From assembly GCA_050248915.1 (NCBI GenBank), contig JBFWRL010000007.1:11606-75605 (forward strand): a DNA stretch of 64,000 bases, read 5' to 3'. Shown one piece after another: positions 33,843-42,679 of this stretch; within the stretch, counting starts at the first letter, position 1; each line of letters starts with the position of its first letter. The stretch is from GCA-2770975 sp050248915. Its GTDB lineage: Bacteria; Cyanobacteriota; Sericytochromatia; UBA7694. The translations under genes and the position numbers were made by a program. Below the pieces are notes generated by a model, which was not told the DNA's origin, ran no database searches, and was given only the letters and a program-made list of their open reading frames with translations.

Positions 33843-35042
33843 CTATTGTTTATAAAAACGCGTCCCAGGCAGAACCAACTCATCGCCCCGGTGTTTGATC
33901 TCGATCTCACCGCTGGATTTAAAGACATAGAGGCCCTCGTCTTTGCCGACCGAAGAAAAGCGCTCGTATTCGCTGTCTCCGTCGCGGTAGGTTTCCATCA
34001 GCAAAAAGGAGTTCTGGTCGAGACCCACACTCATGCTGTGATTAAAGCGGGCCGCGGTATAGGCGATGGTATCGGGGTCTTCCATGAAGATATAGTCTTT
34101 GCAATGGGGGAAGAGCTGCACCTTGGTCACCAGGCCAAAGCCCTGATCAAAGAGTTCAAAGTCGTACATGCGCGAAGAGCCTGTCCACTCATTGGAATTG
34201 TCGTCAAAGACCACCAGATAATCACAGAGGCAGAGCGATCCAGCTGAAACCGTATAAAAATTGGCCCCGCGCGCCAAAGCCGTTTGAAAGGCCTCTTTGA
34301 GTTTGAAAAAGTTCAAGCGGTTCCAAAGTACGGCAATATGGCCGCCAAAGATAAAAATCGAATTGGAGGTCAAAATCCGCTCTTCGAGTTGGCGTTTGAG
34401 GGTTTGGTAGAGGGGATCTTGGGCCACTTGAGAGGTGGTAAAAAAATACTCGTCGATCTCGTGGCAGACCTTGAGCATCTGCGCGTCATTCTCGCGAATC
34501 TTGTCCATGCTGGCCTGAATATCCTGGCAGGCATAGTGGTAGAGCAATTCAATCGGCTTGAGTGAATGCAGGCGTGTTTGCCCCTGCACCACATCATAAC
34601 CCAGCGCCCGCGCCAAACTCATGCCTTTAAAACTCTCTTTGAGCAGGGTCAATTGGCTCTGCAAAATGCGAATCAGACCGGCATTTTTTTCGCGGTAAAA
34701 GAGCTTGACCTGTTGAATTACCTGCTGTTTGCTGTGGTAAAGCCAGTACAGCCCCGCCTCTTTTTTGCGGAAGAAATTGAAGTCGTGGTAAATCGAGAGG
34801 TTTTGAATATTCTGATCATACCCCCCGTCAAACTGGGGCTGAATCCCAATTCCATACAGCGCCCGCTTAATATGCGCCTCTTGAAACTCACGCTTTTGCC
34901 AAGCAGCGGTGATCAGCAAAACCTTGCGGCTCTGGCGCACAGCCGGGTCTTCGTGCTTGGAGTCGAGAATTTGGCTTTTAAAGGCCTCAATAAAATCTGT
35001 TTCGAGCTGAATATTGCCGTTAAAGACGATACTGCCCTTCAT
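33843..35042 (-). CDS. peptidase S51-like (cyanophycinase/dipeptidase-E superfamily) protein
   Basis: The 399-residue protein has features of the class I glutamine-amidotransferase-like S51 group. IFIFGGHIAVLWNRL is followed by FYTVSAGSLCLCDYL, with Ser266 as the nucleophile in an S-A-G-S turn, and later by HSMSVGLDQNSFLLME, which corresponds to the GxGID-x-x-x-x-L motif of cyanophycinases. A helical insertion of about 150 residues sits between the N-terminal strand and the nucleophile region. The start overlaps the end of the membrane-protein gene by 4 bases (ATGA). Hydrolysis of a peptide bond after an acidic residue is the family activity; the substrate here is unknown. Confidence 0.72.
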   Translation of the reverse strand: MKGSIVFNGNIQLETDFIEAFKSQILDSKHEDPAVRQSRKVLLITAAWQKREFQEAHIKRALYGIGIQPQFDGGYDQNIQNLSIYHDFNFFRKKEAGLYWLYHSKQQVIQQVKLFYREKNAGLIRILQSQLTLLKESFKGMSLARALGYDVVQGQTRLHSLKPIELLYHYACQDIQASMDKIRENDAQMLKVCHEIDEYFFTTSQVAQDPLYQTLKRQLEERILTSNSIFIFGGHIAVLWNRLNFFKLKEAFQTALARGANFYTVSAGSLCLCDYLVVFDDNSNEWTGSSRMYDFELFDQGFGLVTKVQLFPHCKDYIFMEDPDTIAYTAARFNHSMSVGLDQNSFLLMETYRDGDSEYERFSSVGKDEGLYVFKSSGEIEIKHRGDELVLPGTRFYKQ

Positions 35043-35860
35043 AACCGAGGGGCCTCCTGGGCTTCTGGCAGCGGCGTGACACTCTCGCGGTCCAACTCAA
35101 AGACAATTTGGCAAAACAAGAGCGTGAAATAGGTTTTGACCACCAGATCCAAGCCCATCGCCAGGATTTGCAAAACCGCTTGGCCGCTGAGCATAAAAAA
35201 CTGCAAAATCACCGTCGGGACCAGCCATAAAAAGCCCAAATAGGTGATCTTGCCCGGAAATTTAAAGATCAGATTTTTGCTGCGCTTCCAGGCCTGCCAC
35301 CAAGTCAATTGCCCCAACACGCAGTACTGCTGCCAAAAACTGGTCAACACACCGACAATCGCCAAAAGGGTAAAGGCCCCAATCAAGACCTGGGCCCATT
35401 GCAAAAAGACCAATACCTTGGCTGCCTCTGTTTGCATCAGGGCCTGCAGTTTTTCGAGATTGCCATTTTGGACCAGCGGCAGGGCCTTTTCAACCAAGGC
35501 CTGATCCAAAGGCCCAAACCAGGCCTCACTGAGCAAACTGCCCAGCATAAACAGCAACATAAAGAGCAGAAAGAAGACCGAGGCACCATTGAGCATCGGC
35601 CAAAAATAGCGGGCCAGCCCCTCAAAGAAATCATCCAAAGAGGTTTTGGGCTCGCGCTGCAAAAGCACAATTTTCATCTGGTAGAGCCAGCCCCCCAAAA
35701 GCGCCTGATGCAAAAAGAAGAGGGCCAAAATTGACATGGCATTGCCGCCCCCCATACCGCCCGCAAAGACCAACATGATCAACGTCTCGATCAGCACAGG
35801 ACCGAGTAAAATCCAGTTCTGGCTGAGTAATTGCCAGGTCCGGACGAGAATTTCGTTCAT
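35039..35860 (-). CDS. multi-pass membrane protein of unknown function
   Basis: The 273-residue protein starts at ATG 35860, which overlaps the stop of the substrate-binding-protein gene (ATGA). It has about five or six hydrophobic segments, for example ILLGPVLIETLIMLVFAGGMGG, a Phe/Leu-rich SVFFLLFMLLFMLGSLL, VLIGAFTLLAIVGVLTSFW and GFLWLVPTVILQFFML. It does not carry the EAA loop of ABC permeases, so it is not an ordinary transporter permease. It sits between a periplasmic peptide-binding protein and an S51-like protein with 4-base overlaps on both sides, implying a shared function. Confidence 0.72.
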   Translation of the reverse strand: MNEILVRTWQLLSQNWILLGPVLIETLIMLVFAGGMGGGNAMSILALFFLHQALLGGWLYQMKIVLLQREPKTSLDDFFEGLARYFWPMLNGASVFFLLFMLLFMLGSLLSEAWFGPLDQALVEKALPLVQNGNLEKLQALMQTEAAKVLVFLQWAQVLIGAFTLLAIVGVLTSFWQQYCVLGQLTWWQAWKRSKNLIFKFPGKITYLGFLWLVPTVILQFFMLSGQAVLQILAMGLDLVVKTYFTLLFCQIVFELDRESVTPLPEAQEAPRL

Positions 35861-37590
35861 GGAGCCAAAGCAGTCTGGGAATTGAGCGAATAGACTTGGT
35901 AGGGAAAGGGCAACATCGGATGCACCAAATAGTGGTTCACCTGGGGCTGTACCAGCCAATAATCAACAGGGTGGTACAGAAACAGCCAAGGGGCATCTTC
36001 GAGAATCAGGCGTGCGGCCTCGGCATAGTGCTCATAGCGTTTGGGCTCAGAATAGAGGTCCTCGGCCATACCCACCAATTGGTCGACACGTGGGTTGCTG
36101 TAACGGGCCGTATTAGAGCCCGGCCAACCGGCCTGAGAAGAGTGAAAGGTGGGATAAAAGAGCTGGCTGGGGTCGACCAGATCAGGACTCCAAATCGTGT
36201 GGTAAAAGATCGGCGGCGTGCGGTAGGCTCCAGTACCCAAAGTGGCCTGAGAAACCAATTTAATTTTCACACCCGCAGCAGCCAGATTTTCTTGAACTTT
36301 GCGACAGATGGCATACGATTGATCGTTGTTTTGGTAATAGAGCGTTAACTCCAAATGGGGGTTTTGCCAGGGTTCAACAAAACCATCTCCGTCTTTGTCG
36401 CGCCAACCGGCTTCAAAGAGCAGATTTTTGGCTTTGTCGGTATCCTGACGAAAGAGCGGCTCTTTGAGACGGCCACCGGGAAATTCAGGCGGGAAAACAC
36501 CCGTCACAGGGCGAGCATAGGTCTGCAAAATATGGTCAGTGATCGCCTGTTTATCCACGGCAAAATTAAAGGCCTTGCGCACCTTGGGCTCATTAAAGGG
36601 GAAGCTCTGGTTGTCCATGTTCAGATAATGGGTCGACCAGCGGGGAATTTTGAGCACTTTGGATTGCTGCAAATTGCTTTGGCTATTGGCTTTAACCATT
36701 TTTTCTTGGCCCAAGGGGTTCCAGACGGGATCTTCGAGCACGCGCTCAAAATATTGGCCGGGCACCGGGGCATGGTCAACCTGCTTTTTGACAAAGGCCT
36801 GGAAGCGATCATTGGTCTCGGGCATGATCTGAAAGCGCAACCCGCTGATCTGAGCGGTCTGCGGGTCGTAAAAGCCATCAAAGCGCTGCAGCGAAATCGT
36901 CTGATCGGCATCGACCTCTTGCAATTGGTAAGGGCCGGCTCCCACAGGGGCTTTGCGGAAATCTTTCCACCAGCGCTCGACATCTTCGGCGGGCACAATC
37001 GAAAAATAGGGCAGGGTGAGCAAATCGAGTGCCATCGGGATCGCGTTTTCAAGATGAATCTGAACCAAGTGGTGATCGATCACCTCGACGCCGAGCAAAT
37101 GGGGCTCACGCACCCCGGCCCGGCGGGCGGCTTGGTAGCGTTTGAGGCCGCGAATATTCAGGCGGTTAATGGCCCAGGCACCGGGAGAGTTCAAATTGGG
37201 ATTGCAGGCCCGTTCCAGCGAATATTTGACATCGGCAGCGGTGATCAGGCGACCATTGTGAAAACGGGCCTCCGGGCGCAGCTTAAAAATATACGATTTT
37301 TTGTCGGGGGCCACTTCCCAGGATTCGGCCAAAGCAGGCACAACCTGGTTATACGCCCCGGCACGGGGAGGACGAATGGTGGGTGAATAAGCCACCAAGC
37401 CCTGGTGAATCAGGGAGCTGATCTCCTGGCTTTCGGGCGTGGACATATACAATGGGTCAAAATTGCCTACCGCTTTGTCTAAATAGGTGCGGAACGTCGT
37501 TTGGGCCTCTGCGGCAGGCATCTGGGTGCCCAGCAGACCCAAATTCACCCCCAGGGCCAAACTGAACGCCAGCATTTTCGTCATTTTCAT
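35857..37590 (-). CDS. oligopeptide ABC-type substrate-binding protein (SBP family 5)
   Basis: The 577-residue protein is a periplasmic solute-binding protein of the OppA/DppA type. It has an export signal (cleavage after about residue 30), DPLYMSTPESQEISSLIHQGLV, LAESWEVAPDKKSYIFKLRPEARFHNG, FNEPKVRKAFNFAVDKQAI and an SNTARYSNPRVDQL region, all standard for this family. ATG 37590 is used because the aggagg site lies 7-12 bases upstream, 12 bases after the lysS stop. No permease or ATPase genes follow; instead come an unknown membrane protein and an S51-like protein, so the ligand and partner are unclear. Confidence 0.92.
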   Translation of the reverse strand: MKMTKMLAFSLALGVNLGLLGTQMPAAEAQTTFRTYLDKAVGNFDPLYMSTPESQEISSLIHQGLVAYSPTIRPPRAGAYNQVVPALAESWEVAPDKKSYIFKLRPEARFHNGRLITAADVKYSLERACNPNLNSPGAWAINRLNIRGLKRYQAARRAGVREPHLLGVEVIDHHLVQIHLENAIPMALDLLTLPYFSIVPAEDVERWWKDFRKAPVGAGPYQLQEVDADQTISLQRFDGFYDPQTAQISGLRFQIMPETNDRFQAFVKKQVDHAPVPGQYFERVLEDPVWNPLGQEKMVKANSQSNLQQSKVLKIPRWSTHYLNMDNQSFPFNEPKVRKAFNFAVDKQAITDHILQTYARPVTGVFPPEFPGGRLKEPLFRQDTDKAKNLLFEAGWRDKDGDGFVEPWQNPHLELTLYYQNNDQSYAICRKVQENLAAAGVKIKLVSQATLGTGAYRTPPIFYHTIWSPDLVDPSQLFYPTFHSSQAGWPGSNTARYSNPRVDQLVGMAEDLYSEPKRYEHYAEAARLILEDAPWLFLYHPVDYWLVQPQVNHYLVHPMLPFPYQVYSLNSQTALAP

Positions 37591-37601
37591 CTTTCCCCTC
37601 C

Positions 37602-39074
37602 TCAAGCTTGCGGGCGCATATGGGGAAACAGCAACACGTCGCGAATCGAAGCAGAATCGGTCAAAAGCATGATCAGGCGATCAATACCAATGCCCAAGCC
37701 TCCGGTTGGCGGCATGCCATGTTCCAGCGCCAGAATGTATTCATGGTCCATTGCGTGTGCCTCTTCGTCGCCCGAATCTTTGGCTTCGAGCTGCTTTTCA
37801 AAGCGGGCACGTTGATCAATCGGATCATTGAGCTCTGAAAAGGCATTGGCCATTTCCCGACCGGTGATAAAGAGCTCAAAACGCTCAGTCAGTTCGGGAT
37901 TGGACCTGTGTTCTTTGGCCAAAGGAGAGATCTCCTTGGGGTAGTCGATAATAAAAGTGGGCTGAATCAGGCGGGAATCCACACTTTCGAAGATCTCGTT
38001 AATAATTTTGCCCAGACCAAAACTGGGTTCAATGGCAATATTGTACTTGGCGGCAGCCGCAGCGGCTGTGTCGCGCGAGACAAAATCTGCGGGGGTCAAT
38101 TCGAGAAATTGGCAAATGGCCTCGACCATGGTCATGCGCGCCCAGGGGCGGGCAAAGTCCACTTCGGTCTCTTGGTAGGTAATTTTGAGGCTACCGTGAA
38201 TCTCTTGTACGAGATGGCAAATCAGCTCTTCGGTCAGGTTCATCATGTCTTGGTAATCGGCATAAGCCTGATACAGCTCCAACATGGTGAACTCGGGGTT
38301 GTGGCGCGTGGACATGCCCTCGTTGCGGAAATTGCGGTTGAGTTCAAAGACCCGGTCAAAGCCGCCGACGATCAAGCGCTTGAGATAGAGTTCGGGGGCA
38401 ATTCGCAGGAACAATTCCATGTCCAAGGCGTTGTGGTGGGTTTTAAAGGGGCGCGCCGCTGCTCCACCGGGAATCGGGTGCAGCATCGGGGTTTCGACTT
38501 CGAGGAATTCGCGCACGGTCAAAAATTGGCGAATCAAACTGAGGGCCCGGCTGCGGGCCACAAAGGTCTCGCGCACCTCGGGATTGACGATCAGATCGAG
38601 GTAGCGCTGGCGGTAGCGCAGGTCTACGTCGGTCAGACCGTGGTATTTTTCGGGCAGGGGGCGCAGGGATTTGGCCAAGAGCGTGAGTTCTTCGGCCTGC
38701 ACACTCAGTTCACCTGTATTTGTGCGGGCCACCAGGCCTTTGAGGCCGACCATATCGCCAATATCCAGCATTTTCAGTTGCTGGTAGGCCTCTTCGCCAA
38801 TTTTGTTCAACATGATCATGCCCTGCAGACGTTCGCCGCCGTCGCGCAGGTCCAAAAATGTCAGCTTGCCTTTGCCCCGCCAGCCGGTAATCCGTCCGGC
38901 AATGGTGACCACTTCTTCCGACTTCTCCCCATTGGCCAATTTTTCGGCATAGGCTTCGCGAATTTGGGCAAAGGTATGGGTGCGGTCAAAATGATAAGGG
39001 TAGGGAGAAATACCCGCTTCACGCAGCTGATCCAGCTTGTGGCGGCGCATTTCAAGCTCACTGAGATGTTCCAT
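37602..39074 (-). CDS. lysS: lysyl-tRNA synthetase, class II
   Basis: The 490-residue enzyme charges tRNA-Lys. The N-terminal OB-fold anticodon-binding domain (residues 55-145) is seen in VVTIAGRITGWRGKGKLTFLDLRD. Class II motif 2 is FRNEGMSTRHNPEFTMLELY and motif 3 is GIGIDRLIMLLTDS with the closing LLFPHMRP. Length and order match bacterial LysS. It starts at an ATG with aggaa upstream. The substrate-binding-protein gene follows after only 11 bases, so lysS seems to lead a four-gene transcript. Confidence 0.98.
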   Translation of the reverse strand: MEHLSELEMRRHKLDQLREAGISPYPYHFDRTHTFAQIREAYAEKLANGEKSEEVVTIAGRITGWRGKGKLTFLDLRDGGERLQGMIMLNKIGEEAYQQLKMLDIGDMVGLKGLVARTNTGELSVQAEELTLLAKSLRPLPEKYHGLTDVDLRYRQRYLDLIVNPEVRETFVARSRALSLIRQFLTVREFLEVETPMLHPIPGGAAARPFKTHHNALDMELFLRIAPELYLKRLIVGGFDRVFELNRNFRNEGMSTRHNPEFTMLELYQAYADYQDMMNLTEELICHLVQEIHGSLKITYQETEVDFARPWARMTMVEAICQFLELTPADFVSRDTAAAAAAKYNIAIEPSFGLGKIINEIFESVDSRLIQPTFIIDYPKEISPLAKEHRSNPELTERFELFITGREMANAFSELNDPIDQRARFEKQLEAKDSGDEEAHAMDHEYILALEHGMPPTGGLGIGIDRLIMLLTDSASIRDVLLFPHMRPQA

Positions 39075-39164
39075 GATAATTTCCTGTAGTTTGGTGCATA
39101 GGCGTAGTTCAAATGATCTTCATTGTACCCGAAGCGGGGGCCTCTGCGCAAAAACTGGCTTTAG

Positions 39165-42100
39165 CTAAAACAGGGGTCGCAGGGAGCCCGGCGCCCCCTG
39201 ATTGACAAAGAGCCGGATGCGATCCAGCCGGGCCTGTAAGAGAGTGCGCTGGACAGGATTCTGTTCTTGCAGGGCCTGGGTATTCAGGGTCTGAATTTCA
39301 GCATCGATCTCGGCCCGTGTAACCGGAAAACCATTCAAACGGGGCGTTACCACTTGAATTTGAATGCCGTCTCTTCCCACAAACAAGGGGGCAGATACGG
39401 CAGCTTTGCCGGGTATTTGCAGCGAAATTTCAGGTTCTTCGGGCGTTGGCGACGGTGGTTGGGAGACTTCAATTCTGCCTGTCTTCAGAGCTTCTGGGCT
39501 GATTATCACTGGACCTGGGCCCGCTGGCAGCACAATTTCAAGCGAAAGATCGCCCGCTGGCAGACTAATTTCAGGCTGAGTCTCTTGCTCTCTTGCCGGT
39601 TTTGGAGCAGGACCAGCCTTTTCTTCGTCCACCAGAATCAAGGGAATGGGTGCTGGCGGGAATGAAACATCTTCTAAACCAACATGTACCCGACCGCCCA
39701 GTGTTTGGGGAATGCCCGCCAAGCTGGTTGGCGGATCTTGGGCCAGGGCCTGGGTCAAGATCAGGGCCTCGGCCCGCGTAATTTTGCCAGAAGCCAAATC
39801 CTGCTCAATCTGGATCTGAATGGCCTGGTTCTGCTCCAGAGTGGGAGCCACTTTGCCATCGGGCCCGGGCAAATAGGCATTGCGCCGCAAGAGCAGGGCT
39901 TCACTCTGGCTGATCCGCCCTGTTCTGAGATCTGTGTCAAGGGCCTGGGCAATCAGGTTTTTAAAACCGGCCTCGCCCTGACTCTGCACAATGGCCCGTC
40001 CCGTGCCACTTTGCCCTGTGCGCAGCAAAAACTCAGCCTGACCAATCACCCCATTTTGATTCAAACTGTTGAGAAAATTGTCTGCCGCCAATTGCCCCTC
40101 GTTGGTGCCCAGACCCGTTTTGACCCGTTCCTGGATGGCCTCTTTTAAGCCTGTGCCTTCGTTGAGCAGGGTGCCAATACCAATACCAATGCTGTAGCTG
40201 TCCAAAACCAGAGACAGGCTCTGGGTGGCAGGAGAAAAAGCCGCCACATCACTGACCACGCTGACCAAATCGTTAAAAGTGGTGAAATCGTCTTTTCCCG
40301 CATTTAAATCCGAGATCAATGTGCCAATATCTTTGGCCAAAAAACCGGCATTGGCTAAAAAACCCAGTACAGGAATCCGACTTTCAGCTTTGAGTGCAAC
40401 CTGGGAAGGCCCACTGGCAGCCTGGGCGGCCTCTGCTATTTTCTCAGGGCCTAGGGCCACAATTTTGGGCAACAACTCTTGCAGACCTTTGTTAAGTTTG
40501 TCCAGCCCAATAACATTGCCTACCGAGCTGCCAAATCCCACCAGTTTTTTTAAAAGTTCTGGTCGCTGGTTCAGGGCGGCAATAAATTGGTCCCCCACAC
40601 CGGGCGAGAGGGCATTAAAGGTCTTTTGCAGGGAATTGACAAATTCTCCCACCTGCTCGGCCAATTTGGCATCTTTCACCAGAGTCGAAATGGCACCTTT
40701 GAGCAGCTTGGCCTCGTCCCGCACAAACTTGGCGGCTTTTTCTGCGGCCTTGGCAATCAATGGAGAGGCTTTCGCTAAATTCTGAGCACCTTCAAGAATA
40801 TCCGCTGTCTTGGTGACAATTTCAAAGCCTTTCAAGGCTTTGTCTTTAAAAGAGAGCTCCAAGCGCAATACTCCTTTGGCCAGAGTCGATGGCGGGTCCA
40901 GAATCACCGTATTTTGGGCGCTGTCGACCGAAGCGACTTTAAAGGACTTCTCGCCAATGCGAACAGTGTCCCCAGCACTGAGCAGATTGGCTTTGCCTGC
41001 AGGCAGTTGCAGGGCATTGCTGCCCGCAGGAATTTCAAAGGCAATCGGGTCAGCCCCCTGAAACAGGGTCTGAAAATTGCGCGAGATATCGCGTAAATTG
41101 CCCGGCGTTCCCAAGAGAGCGCCGATCCCATCCAGGCCTTTGACAAAATCTTCGGCGGACTTGCCTGGCCCCAAGAACCCTTGCAGGAGTTTTTGTTTAA
41201 CATCGGGCTCAGCCACAGCGTCAAAGCGCTCCAAAAATCCTTTGTAGGCCTGAACCAAGGTACCTGCCGCGCTGAGTTTGTCGAAATTGGAGGCATTGGG
41301 ATCGGCCAGGGTTTTGAGGCTTTCGTTGATCTTTTGCGGTGTGGCATCCTCCCGAGCCAAACCTTCTCCCGCCAAGAACTCTGTCCCGACGATCTTTTGG
41401 GGAGTTTCTAGACCTTCTTTGAGATTGGCAAAAGCCACCCCGGCTGTGGAGATAAAATCTGCACTCAACTGAGCTGGAGAGAGAGCAGCTTCGGTTGCAG
41501 CTGTGACAAAAGCGGCTTTTTTCTCGGGAGTGTCTAGCACAAAGCGGCTTTGTTCGGGATTGGCCTGCAATTGCTGACGTAGAAAACTGGCAAAGGTCTG
41601 GGGATTCACGCCCAGCTCTGCTGCTGCCTGGGCCAAAACCTGGACATAATTGTCTTTGTTCAGATCCTGGCCACGCACAATCAGGGGCTTGCCTTGGGCA
41701 TCCTGCCCCAAATCCAATTCCACCTTGCCCAGGAAGAGCAGCCCTGAGGCATCTTTAAACGGCTGGATCTGCCTCTGCAGATCTGCCACGCGGGAAATTT
41801 CAGCAATGCCTGTCTCCTGAAGCAAAAATGCAGCAATTTGAGGATTGGAGGGCGTTGCCCCCGCCACCACAGCCAAATTTTGCGCATTTTGGCTTTCGAG
41901 AAAATTAGCAAAGGCCCGATTCAATTCCTGCCCCAATTTTTCGCTGCCTGTGCGCCCAGCCCCTTGCAGACCCGCCGTGATTTGACGACTGGCATTGGCA
42001 AAGCGCGCCAACAGCGCCGGGTTCTCGTTGAGGGTGCGCCGTCCCAAGGCGCTCAGACCCTGAATTTTTTCGCGCAGCGCGGGGGAGATGCGTTCACTTT

Positions 42101-42668
42101 CCAAGCTTTGACGGACCTGGGGTGAGAGCGGATCTTGTTCTTTTGCTGCCGCAGCCTGAGACGCGGCACTGCGGGTCTCCAAACGACTCAAATCGCCATC
42201 TAAACGGGTGTAGAGCCGCTCCTCCTGCTGGAACACCGACAGCTCCAGGGCCAGCACTTCGCGCATGTTTGGAGACAGGCTTGGCTCTTTCAGGGCGGAT
42301 TCAAAGCGCGAAATGCTCTGGCGCAAATTGCTCTGAAGGGTGTTTAACTCGCTGCGCAGGCTGTCTTGATCGGCTTTGGTCAAGGGCTGTTCGTTGCCGA
42401 GACGCTCCTGCAAACGGGCCACAAAGCCCAGAGAGGCCTGGGCCTGTTCCAGTTCGGGATTGCGGGCCTGGCTGGGCACTTTGGGCTGATCGGTGCTGCC
42501 CGTTTTGGCGGCAGACGAAATCTGCAGCCGATCCAAAATCTGTATTTCTTTGCGTTCGACATTGCCATCACTCAAAATTTGCTGCTTGGCCTCAGCCAGG
42601 GCGCGCCGGGCATTGGGAGCCGCTGTGGAAAAAGGTGAAAAGCTGCTGGGTTGAGAAGAGATTTGCAT
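39165..42668 (-). CDS. 1167-residue protein of unknown function
   Basis: No known family is recognised. The N-terminal region has ALAEAKQQILSDGNVERKEIQIL, similar in pattern to the start of the 865-residue coiled-coil protein. Residues 80-200 are coiled-coil-like; a central stretch has a strand-rich segment around GDTVRIGEKSFKVASVD (about residue 565), then helical Ala/Leu/Lys-rich regions. The last 200 residues are Pro-rich with repeated ISL and PxP elements. No signal peptide is seen. It is the last and largest gene of an operon that starts with the pseudo-cyclase gene, 11 bases after the 505-residue gene. An aggag site precedes the ATG. Confidence 0.75.
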   Translation of the reverse strand: MQISSQPSSFSPFSTAAPNARRALAEAKQQILSDGNVERKEIQILDRLQISSAAKTGSTDQPKVPSQARNPELEQAQASLGFVARLQERLGNEQPLTKADQDSLRSELNTLQSNLRQSISRFESALKEPSLSPNMREVLALELSVFQQEERLYTRLDGDLSRLETRSAASQAAAAKEQDPLSPQVRQSLESERISPALREKIQGLSALGRRTLNENPALLARFANASRQITAGLQGAGRTGSEKLGQELNRAFANFLESQNAQNLAVVAGATPSNPQIAAFLLQETGIAEISRVADLQRQIQPFKDASGLLFLGKVELDLGQDAQGKPLIVRGQDLNKDNYVQVLAQAAAELGVNPQTFASFLRQQLQANPEQSRFVLDTPEKKAAFVTAATEAALSPAQLSADFISTAGVAFANLKEGLETPQKIVGTEFLAGEGLAREDATPQKINESLKTLADPNASNFDKLSAAGTLVQAYKGFLERFDAVAEPDVKQKLLQGFLGPGKSAEDFVKGLDGIGALLGTPGNLRDISRNFQTLFQGADPIAFEIPAGSNALQLPAGKANLLSAGDTVRIGEKSFKVASVDSAQNTVILDPPSTLAKGVLRLELSFKDKALKGFEIVTKTADILEGAQNLAKASPLIAKAAEKAAKFVRDEAKLLKGAISTLVKDAKLAEQVGEFVNSLQKTFNALSPGVGDQFIAALNQRPELLKKLVGFGSSVGNVIGLDKLNKGLQELLPKIVALGPEKIAEAAQAASGPSQVALKAESRIPVLGFLANAGFLAKDIGTLISDLNAGKDDFTTFNDLVSVVSDVAAFSPATQSLSLVLDSYSIGIGIGTLLNEGTGLKEAIQERVKTGLGTNEGQLAADNFLNSLNQNGVIGQAEFLLRTGQSGTGRAIVQSQGEAGFKNLIAQALDTDLRTGRISQSEALLLRRNAYLPGPDGKVAPTLEQNQAIQIQIEQDLASGKITRAEALILTQALAQDPPTSLAGIPQTLGGRVHVGLEDVSFPPAPIPLILVDEEKAGPAPKPAREQETQPEISLPAGDLSLEIVLPAGPGPVIISPEALKTGRIEVSQPPSPTPEEPEISLQIPGKAAVSAPLFVGRDGIQIQVVTPRLNGFPVTRAEIDAEIQTLNTQALQEQNPVQRTLLQARLDRIRLFVNQGAPGSLRPLF

Positions 42669-42679
42669 GGGTTTTCTCC

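Noticed and set aside
36355..37386. Long plus-strand open frame opposite the substrate-binding protein
   Set aside because: Antisense shadow of a clear SBP gene; the translation has no family motifs.
37908..39089. Plus-strand open frame of 393 codons opposite lysS
   Set aside because: Shadow of lysS; no start signal and no known motif.
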